A stretch of 5,370 bases of DNA from Candidatus Aegiribacteria sp. (GTDB lineage: Bacteria; Fermentibacterota; Fermentibacteria; Fermentibacterales; JCC-6). The position numbers were made by a program, and so were the translations under genes. Below are positions 1-5,370 of this stretch, one piece after another. Below the pieces are notes generated by a model. It searched no databases and was not told where the DNA came from. It worked only from the letters and a program-made list of their open reading frames with translations. The stretch lies in NCBI GenBank assembly GCA_030640155.1, contig DAOWJX010000201.1, forward strand, positions 1-5,370. Reading direction: 5' to 3'. Positions within the stretch are counted from its first letter, which is position 1. Each line of letters starts with the position of its first letter.

Positions 1-185
1 GCATAGACATTCCAATCTATGAGTTTCGGGTCATCTCCCTCAGAGTATTGTCTGAGATCAGAGAATTCCATTCCCTGTCCGCGGAATATGGATGAGTAAT
101 CACCACCGACAAGCTGTGCTACAAGCTTCCTTGTCTGGAGTTCAATCCTTCTGACGCGTTTGAATAGTGAGTGTACGTTCTCCAT
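1..185 (-). CDS. DUF58 family protein, N-terminal fragment (cut by left window edge)
   Basis: Translating the minus strand from the ATG at 185 gives 61 codons that stay open to the left edge, so the gene is partial only because of the window. The visible protein begins MENVHSLFKRVRRIELQTRK. Residues 39-59 (GMEFSDLRQY, then EGDD and IDWN) match the hallmark of DUF58 proteins, in which a G-x-EF-x-(D/E)-x-R-x-Y stretch is followed by GDD and IDWN. The match covers the region just before the VWA-like domain expected further on. DUF58 proteins are almost always encoded directly after a MoxR ATPase and are thought to act with it. Here the start lies 16 nt after the MoxR stop, behind an AGGGA motif. 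The fragment has no N-terminal membrane segment, which fits the short soluble DUF58 subtype. The molecular function of the family is not established. Confidence 0.93.
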   Translation of the reverse strand, partial: MENVHSLFKRVRRIELQTRKLVAQLVGGDYSSIFRGQGMEFSDLRQYSEGDDPKLIDWNVY

Positions 186-195
186 GATCAGATAT

Positions 196-200
196 TCCCT
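196..200 (-). promoter_or_regulatory. Ribosome binding site for the DUF58 gene
   Basis: The minus strand reads AGGGA in the 16-nt gap between the MoxR stop codon and the DUF58 ATG, leaving 10 nt to the start. It is a moderate Shine-Dalgarno match and supports the ATG at 185 as the true start. Confidence 0.55.
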
Positions 201-201
201 G

Positions 202-1194
202 TTACTTTACCGGAATCCTGTTGAGTATTCTCTCTATTATTTCCTCTACACCCACCTCTTCCGCTTCAGCTTCGAATGAGAGGATTATTCTGTGTCTGAG
301 AACATCGTGAGCAACTTCCTTTACTATTGAAGGTGAAACAAATGAAGAACCATAAAGGAATGCCCTTGCTCTTGATGCTGAAAGAAGACCAAGTGAGCCT
401 CTTGGACTGGCTCCAACTGAGATGAGATCGTCAAGATCTTTCAAACCAGCCTGTCTTGGGTGTCGTGTGGCGGAAACCAGCCTGACCATATAATCAAGTA
501 CTCCATCTTCAACGACTACCCTGGAGGAGAGCCTCTGGAGTTCTATTACCTTTTCAGTCGATATCACCGGTTCGACATCCGGAACAGGTTTACCACCGAT
601 CCTGCGCAGTATTTCGACTTCCTCAACGGCTGATGGATAATCGATCTTCAGTTTCATAATGAATCTGTCAACCTGAGCTTCAGGCAGTGGATACGTACCC
701 TCCTGTTCAATCGGATTCTGTGTGGCCATAACGAAGAATGGAGATGGCAGAGGATAGGTTTTGCCACCGAATGTAACCTGGCGCTCCTGCATTGCTTCGA
801 GGAGAGCGCTCTGAACCTTTGCCGGAGCTCTGTTAATCTCATCAGCGAGTATGAATTGCGCGAAAAGAGGGCCTTTTCTTGCAGTGAATGTACTTGTTTC
901 CGGTTGGAATATCATTGTACCTGTAAGATCCGCGGGCAGAAGATCAGGTGTGAACTGCAATCTAGCGAATGACGCCTCTACACATCTGGAAAGAGTTCTG
1001 GCAGCAAGCGTTTTTGCAAGTCCGGGAACACCTTCGATAAGAACATGACCATCACAGAGAAGCGCAGTCATCAATCCCAGTCGAAATTCGTCCTGTCCAA
1101 CGATAACACTGGAAAAAACGGACTCCAGTTTATCCAGCAGAGGTTTTTCCGATTCAATCTGTTTTTCGAGTTCTTCAATCAGCTGTCTTGACAT
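202..1194 (-). CDS. MoxR family AAA+ ATPase
   Basis: This is a complete 330-residue AAA+ ATPase of the MoxR group, the usual length for the family. Numbered from the ATG at 1194, Walker A is GVPGLAKT at 55-62 and Walker B is FILADEINRAP at 114-124, with D118 and E119 for Mg and hydrolysis. Sensor 1 lies in ATQNPIEQEGTYPLPEAQVD (157-176), and R177 follows in the usual DRF context. A sensor-2 arginine sits in GASPRGSLGLL (261-271). MoxR proteins are cytoplasmic ring-forming ATPases thought to act as chaperones that mature or insert metals into partner proteins, typically with DUF58 and VWA proteins. A DUF58 gene follows directly here. I chose this start because GGGAGGA lies 6 nt upstream and MSRQLIEELE is a typical MoxR beginning. 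An in-frame ATG at 1242 would add 16 atypical residues and deepen the overlap with the mutase gene from 20 to 68 nt. The stop is TAA. The natural substrate is not visible from sequence. Confidence 0.96.
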   Translation of the reverse strand: MSRQLIEELEKQIESEKPLLDKLESVFSSVIVGQDEFRLGLMTALLCDGHVLIEGVPGLAKTLAARTLSRCVEASFARLQFTPDLLPADLTGTMIFQPETSTFTARKGPLFAQFILADEINRAPAKVQSALLEAMQERQVTFGGKTYPLPSPFFVMATQNPIEQEGTYPLPEAQVDRFIMKLKIDYPSAVEEVEILRRIGGKPVPDVEPVISTEKVIELQRLSSRVVVEDGVLDYMVRLVSATRHPRQAGLKDLDDLISVGASPRGSLGLLSASRARAFLYGSSFVSPSIVKEVAHDVLRHRIILSFEAEAEEVGVEEIIERILNRIPVK

Positions 1195-2545
1195 CCAGTT
1201 TCCTCCCGGCTTTTTCAATGAATTCACGCATAATTTTTTCATAGTCAGTCAATTGCTGATGAGTTCCAGCCTCGAACCTCATGACAAGCACAGGCTGAGT
1301 GTTGGATGCGCGAATAAGTCCCCAGCCATCAGGGAATGATACTCTTGCTCCATCAGTGGTATCTACGGGATATCCGGCCTTTTTCAGCAAATCTGTTACT
1401 ATATCGACAATGATGAATTCGCTTTCATCAGAACATTCTTCCCTTATTTCGGGCGTGGAGAATACTTCAGGAAGATCTGCCAGGTAAGAACTCAAAGGAG
1501 TATCATCCGACGCAATTATCTCAATCAACCGCATCGCAGCATAGAGTGCGTCATCGTAGCCGTAATATCTGTCCCTGAAAAAGATATGTCCGCTCATCTC
1601 CCCAGCGAGCAGAGCATTCTCCTCAGTCATGGCTTTCTTGATAAGAGAGTGACCTGTGGGTGACATCACAGCACGCCCCCCCGCCTTTTCAATTTCTGAG
1701 AAAAACAATCCTGAAGCCTTGACTTCAGAAATGACAATCGCGCCTGGATTAAACTTCAGGAGTGATTTAGCCAGAATTATGAGGATTCTGTCACCCCGGA
1801 TCACGTTTCCCTCTTCATCCAGTATTCCAAGTCGATCAGCATCACCATCAAAAGCAAGACCGATATCAGCTCCTTCTCTCAGAACTGTTCTGCGAAGGTC
1901 TTTCAGGTTTTCCTCTACGGTTGGATCAGGATGATGATTCGGAAAGTTACCATCCATTTCGCAGTAAAGAGGAATAACTCTGCATCCAAGGCTTCTGAGA
2001 ACATCAATCGCAATCGCGCCGCCAGTGCCATTTCCCGCATCTACAGCGATCTTCAGAGATCGATCAAAACAGAATTCAGAAAGAAGCCTGTTCGTGTAGG
2101 AATTTGTAACTGATTTACGTTTTACTGATGCTTTTAATGTAACAGGGAGTACAGATGATAGATTCTCCATTGTTCTCCGGAGTTTCTGGATACCCTCACC
2201 CCATAATGTGTCATGTCCGTACATGATTTTAAAACCATTGTATTCCGGGGGATTGTGACTGCCTGTAATCATCACTGTAACATCCGGATTTAAAGTATAC
2301 GCAGCAAAATATGTCATTGGTGTTGTCTGCACTCCAAGATCAATAACATCTGATCCTGAAGCAAGAATTCCATCTGTCAGCCAGCGGCAAAGAATAGAGC
2401 CTGACGGTCTGCAATCCCTTCCCACAGCCACGGTGTTTCCGGCAATTCTTCCTAGAGCTTTACCAAGTTTTATCGTTAGATGCTCGTCAAGATCCGTAGG
2501 AAAAGCACCTCTTATGTCGTATTTTCTAAAGACCCGGTCATTCAC
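1175..2545 (-). CDS. Phosphomannomutase / phosphoglucomutase (alpha-D-phosphohexomutase)
   Basis: This complete 456-residue cytoplasmic enzyme interconverts hexose 6-phosphates and hexose 1-phosphates, supplying precursors for nucleotide sugars and surface polysaccharide. All four family signatures are present. The catalytic phosphoserine loop is TGSHNP (94-99, S96), followed by PEYNGFKI. The metal site is DGDADR (233-238). The sugar-specificity loop is GEMSGH (315-320). The phosphate-binding loop is RASNTQP (412-418). K276 in SEVKAS and H299 in TGHS match known active-site positions, and NHHPDPT (203-209) is also typical. GEMSGH points to the bifunctional PMM/PGM (AlgC/ManB-like) branch rather than GlmM (GEQSGH) or the eukaryote-like PGM. 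Mannose versus glucose preference cannot be read from sequence. Translation starts at a GTG that overlaps the preceding stop as GTGA, and MNDRVFRKYDIRG matches the conserved N-terminus (FR-x-YDIRG). The upstream Shine-Dalgarno is weak, so coupled translation is likely. Confidence 0.96.
   Translation of the reverse strand: MNDRVFRKYDIRGAFPTDLDEHLTIKLGKALGRIAGNTVAVGRDCRPSGSILCRWLTDGILASGSDVIDLGVQTTPMTYFAAYTLNPDVTVMITGSHNPPEYNGFKIMYGHDTLWGEGIQKLRRTMENLSSVLPVTLKASVKRKSVTNSYTNRLLSEFCFDRSLKIAVDAGNGTGGAIAIDVLRSLGCRVIPLYCEMDGNFPNHHPDPTVEENLKDLRRTVLREGADIGLAFDGDADRLGILDEEGNVIRGDRILIILAKSLLKFNPGAIVISEVKASGLFFSEIEKAGGRAVMSPTGHSLIKKAMTEENALLAGEMSGHIFFRDRYYGYDDALYAAMRLIEIIASDDTPLSSYLADLPEVFSTPEIREECSDESEFIIVDIVTDLLKKAGYPVDTTDGARVSFPDGWGLIRASNTQPVLVMRFEAGTHQQLTDYEKIMREFIEKAGRKLDVKTAD
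1201..1207 (-). promoter_or_regulatory. Strong ribosome binding site that decides the MoxR start
   Basis: The minus strand reads GGGAGGA followed by 6 nt and then ATG at 1194. This is a near-perfect Shine-Dalgarno sequence at good spacing, lying inside the 3' end of the mutase gene. It selects the ATG at 1194 over the in-frame ATG at 1242. It also suggests MoxR is translated strongly and partly independently of the upstream gene. Confidence 0.8.
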
Positions 2546-3351
2546 TCTGTCTGACTTTCCATCTGCTGATTCAGAGAGGGTAATTCCATTACATATTGTC
2601 CGGTTTTCGAATCACCAGTGAGCCATCCGTCGTGGATACTTATAATCTGGCGTGCCAGTTCAACACCGAAAGCTGATTGTTTTACAGTGTTTGCAGGTTC
2701 ACCCTTGTATGCTATTTTCATCCTTACGGACCCTTCATCGTTGAAGAGAACAATGTGAACAAGAGATCCGGATACCATTATGCGTGATATCTCTGATAGA
2801 ATGTTTTCAAGCGCATGCTTGAGGTAATGCCTGCTTCCTGTAACCATGACATTCTCATCGATGGACATTGCAAGCGAAACACCCCTGGATGCAAATACAT
2901 CATTCCACTCGTTAAGAGTATCAAAAAGCAAGTTATCAAGAGAGACTGAAGAAGATTCAGCTTCATCGGGGAATTGTGAACTGCCTGATAAATCCATCTT
3001 TTCAAGAAAAGCGAGTTCTTTCATTACATCAAGGAAGTTCTCAATTTCGGTTATCTCATTTGTTAGTCTTGCTAGATGTTCTTTTACACCGGGTGATCTC
3101 TCAGGTGGTCGGGAAAGCTCAATAGCTGTTTCTCGGACTGATTCAAGAGGTTTTCTCAAGGAGATTCCTATTCTGGACAGCATATCGGATTTCAGCTTTC
3201 CAAGTTCATCCAGTTCTTTTTTGAGTGCCTTGAGTTTATTCTCGAGGAGTTTATTCTTTCTCAATAAGGTAACATTATTCCTTCTGTTCATTTCCAGGAT
3301 AAGAAACAGGCAAAGACATGACAGAAATATGACAGATATTGGTAAATTCAT
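2542..3351 (-). CDS. Membrane-anchored degenerate histidine kinase (pseudokinase-like)
   Basis: This 269-residue protein has histidine-kinase layout but has lost key residues. Residues 4-20 form one hydrophobic segment (PISVIFLSCLCLFLILE), followed by MNRRNN, which suggests an N-terminal anchor with the rest in the cytoplasm. Residues 28-58 are rich in Lys, Leu and Glu and look like a coiled coil. Residues 52-70 align with the HisKA H-box (F-L-x-N-M-S-H-E-L-R-x-P-L), but the phosphoacceptor His is replaced by I63 in SRIGISLRKPLE. A HATPase-like region spans about 137-258. Its N-box reads ENILSEISR, with N183 kept but the Mg-binding Asn replaced by E187. The G1 box is YKGEPA (215-220) instead of D-x-G-x-G, and the G2 box is FGVELARQI. 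Kinase activity by the usual route is therefore unlikely, and a scaffold, sensor or regulatory role is inferred. There is no separate sensor domain and no response regulator gene nearby. It starts 4 nt after the DUF512 stop and overlaps the mutase start by 4 nt. Confidence 0.8.
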   Translation of the reverse strand: MNLPISVIFLSCLCLFLILEMNRRNNVTLLRKNKLLENKLKALKKELDELGKLKSDMLSRIGISLRKPLESVRETAIELSRPPERSPGVKEHLARLTNEITEIENFLDVMKELAFLEKMDLSGSSQFPDEAESSSVSLDNLLFDTLNEWNDVFASRGVSLAMSIDENVMVTGSRHYLKHALENILSEISRIMVSGSLVHIVLFNDEGSVRMKIAYKGEPANTVKQSAFGVELARQIISIHDGWLTGDSKTGQYVMELPSLNQQMESQTE

Positions 3352-3355
3352 AATA

Positions 3356-4567
3356 TCAGATTAAATCCTCCACCCCACATGCGATTTTTATTTCGTGACC
3401 GGTCAGCTGTGCGATATCCACGGGTGACAGATCATCAAGCGTTAACATATCATGGTTGAACATGGAGCGAGGTAAGAAGACAGGATCGCTGCTGACATTC
3501 TCCGCCCTGACTGATTTAACAATATCATTCCCTGCAAGCAATCCTGAAACTCCCACCTCAGGACCGAAGAATGTGTTGTTTACAGCCAGAATCTGATATT
3601 CTGATCCTGCCAGAACACGTTTCATGAATGGTGCTGCAAGAGTTCCGGTGCATATCACTCCCCGGCCAGAGAAATCTCTGCTTTCATACTCAAGAAGGTC
3701 TGAAAGTAGTCCTATTCCATTCTCCCTCAGTGTACATTCTTTATAATATGCAGGGTCCGGGATATCCTTCCCAGAGATAGAAAATAACTCATCCGCAGGA
3801 TAGACCCAGGGCGTTCCTCTGGTTCGCATAGCTTTCCTTCTCCAGTTATCACATTGATGAATTATTTCAGCAGCTTCTGCTGCTGTTGGCCGTCTGATAT
3901 CCTGCAGCCCATTTCTGAATAATGTGATTCCAACCGGTACAACACCAACAGATGTTACAGAAGGGATTCTTAAGAGATCCCTGAGGGTCCTTTCAAGAAA
4001 CATCCCATTATTCCACTCAGGTACAATAACTATCTGTGTTTCTACTGAAATGCCGGCATTGGAAAGGGTTTCCAGTAGAGGGATAATCGGTTCGTCCCTT
4101 CCGGTTCCGAGCAATCTGCCTCTTTGAACAGGATCAGACACATGAACTGAAACATGGACTGATGATAGATTCTTCTTAATAGCAATACTAACATCATTAC
4201 GATCGAGTGTGACGTAAGTTCCATGAAGGAAGGAATACCGGATATCATCATCCTTAACGAGAAGTGAAGGCCTGATACCAGGAGGCAGTTGATCGATAAA
4301 ACAGAAAATGCACTTTCGTCTGCAGATTCTTGGTGCCTGTCCTTCGAATTCAAATCCCCATTCTATTCCCGGGATCCTCCGAATAGTCATGTTCCTTGTC
4401 TGAATTCCCCGTTTGTATTTGATTGTGATTAATGTTCCATTTGCGTTGTAAACAAAATCAAACCAGTCATCCAATATCTCACCATTACATGCAACGAGAA
4501 TGTCAGTCTTTTTCAAACCTGTTCTTGAAGCAGGAGAGCCGGGGTGAATGGAGCGGATTCTGAGCAA
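3356..4567 (-). CDS. PDZ-like / radical SAM / DUF512 protein
   Basis: This complete 403-residue protein belongs to the DUF512 radical SAM family (TIGR03279-like). Residues 1-60 are a short PDZ-like domain (IRSIHPGSPASRTGLKKTD, then ILVACNGE). The radical SAM motif is CRRKCIFC (C82, C86, C89; C-x3-C-x2-C), which should bind a [4Fe-4S] cluster and S-adenosylmethionine. It is followed by the family-typical FIDQLPPG and the DDD-x-R-x-SFLHG-x-Y-x-TL stretch. Further family signatures are PVGITLFR (211-218), YPADELFSISGK (256-267), ENGIGLL (282-288), FFGPEVGVSGLLAGNDI (333-349) and PRSMFNHDMLTLDD (366-379). The substrate and reaction of the family are unknown. The start is a TTG at 4567. An in-frame TGA lies one codon upstream and the usual N-terminus begins right at this point, so no nearby alternative exists. 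The Shine-Dalgarno is poor, so reinitiation after the TPR gene, which ends 3 nt earlier, is likely. Confidence 0.94.
   Translation of the reverse strand: MLRIRSIHPGSPASRTGLKKTDILVACNGEILDDWFDFVYNANGTLITIKYKRGIQTRNMTIRRIPGIEWGFEFEGQAPRICRRKCIFCFIDQLPPGIRPSLLVKDDDIRYSFLHGTYVTLDRNDVSIAIKKNLSSVHVSVHVSDPVQRGRLLGTGRDEPIIPLLETLSNAGISVETQIVIVPEWNNGMFLERTLRDLLRIPSVTSVGVVPVGITLFRNGLQDIRRPTAAEAAEIIHQCDNWRRKAMRTRGTPWVYPADELFSISGKDIPDPAYYKECTLRENGIGLLSDLLEYESRDFSGRGVICTGTLAAPFMKRVLAGSEYQILAVNNTFFGPEVGVSGLLAGNDIVKSVRAENVSSDPVFLPRSMFNHDMLTLDDLSPVDIAQLTGHEIKIACGVEDLI
3366..3371 (-). promoter_or_regulatory. Ribosome binding site for the degenerate kinase gene
   Basis: The minus strand reads GGAGGA inside the last codons of the DUF512 gene, 14 nt before the ATG at 3351. 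The core match is strong but the spacing is longer than ideal. It favours the ATG at 3351, which keeps the membrane segment, over the internal ATG at 3291, which would remove it and has no well-placed motif. Confidence 0.5.
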
Positions 4568-4570
4568 GAG

Positions 4571-5370
4571 TCAGTCCAGTGAGTGCCGCATCTTGACTAA
4601 ATCTGAATCAAGTTTGGATGCAATCTTGAGTTCGCGCTTTGCCTGAGAATTTCGACCTGTTGCTTCATAGACATCCGCGATTGCCAGATGAAAGCCAACC
4701 GCTGCTTTATTATTTCCAGCGGTAATAGTGAGTCCCTTCCTGAAATTATCTTCAGCCTCATCGTATCTCTCCAGTAGAAGGCAGCATCTGCCAAGCATTT
4801 CTCTTGACTTCATGCGGTAGTCGGGGCTGATAAGAACCTGTTCAAACTCGGAGTACGCTTCACGATAAAGTCCCATTTCCATGTATGCAATTCCAAGATC
4901 GTAATGCGTGGAGTAATCATCCTTTGAAACAGCTGAGTCAATACCATCCTGGAATTCTCGGATTATGCCTGCCAGGGCGGTAGCTGTAGTCCTGTCAAAT
5001 CTGCGGTCTATGTCTGCCAGTATCATTGCGATATCAGCGTAGTCCTCACTGTCGACAAGTCCCGGGCGAATACCGTCCATCAGTGTTCTGGCCATTTCAA
5101 AATTTGAATCGACAGCAACAGATTTTTCAAGAGCAGCAAGAGCTTCATGAGGGCTGTCGTTGAGAAGGTAGGCTACTGCTAATCTGTAGAATGCTCTGGC
5201 CTGTCCTTCAACATTCATAGATTTCCTGATTCTAACAACCTCTTTTGCCGCACTAAGGGATTCAGGACAGATATCAAGCACACCCTCAAGCAACTCGAAG
5301 ACCATATACTCCCGTTCATTCGCACGGTAGATCGTGCAGGCTCTCAGGTATGCGTCAATTGATCCGTAGA
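4571..5370 (-). CDS. Tetratricopeptide-repeat protein, C-terminal part (cut by right window edge)
   Basis: The reading frame is open from the right edge to the TGA at 4571. An ATG at 5305 lies in frame, but the codons before it (GSIDAYLRACTIYRANEREY) continue the same helical, repeat-like protein, so the true start is probably outside the window. Counting from that Met, TPR-like helix pairs are seen at about 36-69 (ARAFYRLAVAYLLNDSPHEA), 131-164 (YSTHYDLGIAYMEMGLYREA), 165-198 (MLGRCCLLLERYDEAEDNFR) and 203-236 (GFHLAIADVYEATGRNSQAK). Residues 116-130, just before the THYDLGIAYMEMGL stretch, match a layout common in bacterial multi-TPR scaffold proteins. TPRs bind protein partners. No enzyme domain is visible, and the N-terminal architecture and localisation cannot be judged. 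Its stop sits 3 nt before the DUF512 start, in the same reading frame. Confidence 0.85.
   Translation of the reverse strand, partial: YGSIDAYLRACTIYRANEREYMVFELLEGVLDICPESLSAAKEVVRIRKSMNVEGQARAFYRLAVAYLLNDSPHEALAALEKSVAVDSNFEMARTLMDGIRPGLVDSEDYADIAMILADIDRRFDRTTATALAGIIREFQDGIDSAVSKDDYSTHYDLGIAYMEMGLYREAYSEFEQVLISPDYRMKSREMLGRCCLLLERYDEAEDNFRKGLTITAGNNKAAVGFHLAIADVYEATGRNSQAKRELKIASKLDSDLVKMRHSLD

Noticed and set aside
1656..1934. A 92-codon plus-strand open frame opposite the mutase gene
   Set aside because: It is antisense to the highly conserved metal-binding region of the mutase and shows no independent coding signal.
3292..3351. Possible lipoprotein signal at the degenerate kinase N-terminus (Cys12 in FLSC)
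   Set aside because: There is no positively charged n-region and too few residues before the Cys. The residues at -3 and -2 (Phe, Leu) fit the lipobox poorly, so a plain membrane anchor fits better.
2846..3364. A 172-codon plus-strand open frame, Ser-rich, opposite the degenerate kinase gene
   Set aside because: It is the antisense shadow of a gene with clear domain similarity. The translation is low-complexity Ser/Phe-rich, matches no family I recognise, and runs against the orientation of every other gene.
4042..4353. A 103-codon minus-strand open frame inside the DUF512 gene
   Set aside because: It is out of frame within the conserved radical SAM region, and its composition looks like a frame-shifted read of that gene.
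4571..4573. Possible recoding of TGA as a sense codon
   Set aside because: Three of the four visible gene ends use TGA, each exactly at a family-typical C-terminus and next to a new start. Trp is encoded by TGG inside the genes, so the standard code holds.
1..5370. CRISPR arrays, tRNA or rRNA genes, insertion sequences, long repeats, rho-independent terminators
   Set aside because: None is evident by eye. The window is coding from end to end, and the longest gap between genes is 16 nt.

Overview
The window is one densely packed stretch of minus-strand genes, read from right to left, with no intergenic region longer than 16 bases. In transcription order it holds: (1) the 3' part of a tetratricopeptide-repeat (TPR) protein that runs off the right edge; (2) a complete PDZ-like / radical SAM / DUF512 protein; (3) a small membrane-anchored protein with histidine-kinase architecture that has lost its phosphoacceptor histidine and its main ATP-binding residues; (4) a complete phosphomannomutase/phosphoglucomutase; (5) a complete MoxR-type AAA+ ATPase; and (6) the first 61 codons of a DUF58 protein that runs off the left edge. 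Junctions are -4 to +16 nt except for one 20-nt overlap. This argues for one operon with translational coupling. Neither its promoter nor its terminator lies inside the window.

Organism: base composition is balanced to slightly AT-rich, and AGA/AGG arginine codons are common. TTG and GTG starts occur at two coupled junctions, and clear GGAGG-type ribosome binding sites occur at others. All this is ordinary bacterial organisation with the standard code, since TGA acts as a stop at gene ends. The mix of a DUF512 radical SAM protein, an algC-like mutase and a MoxR-DUF58 pair does not fix a phylum. An anaerobic, little-studied (perhaps uncultured) Gram-negative-type lineage is my guess only.

Function: MoxR plus DUF58 is the classic start of a MoxR/DUF58/VWA chaperone-like module, which usually acts on envelope or metalloprotein targets. 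The mutase supplies hexose-1-phosphates for surface polysaccharide. The TPR protein and the anchored pseudokinase look like scaffolding or sensing parts. The radical SAM protein's reaction is unknown. A joint role in cell-envelope assembly is a reasonable inference, but the sequence does not prove it. The most unusual items are the degenerate histidine kinase and its tight coupling to the DUF512 enzyme.
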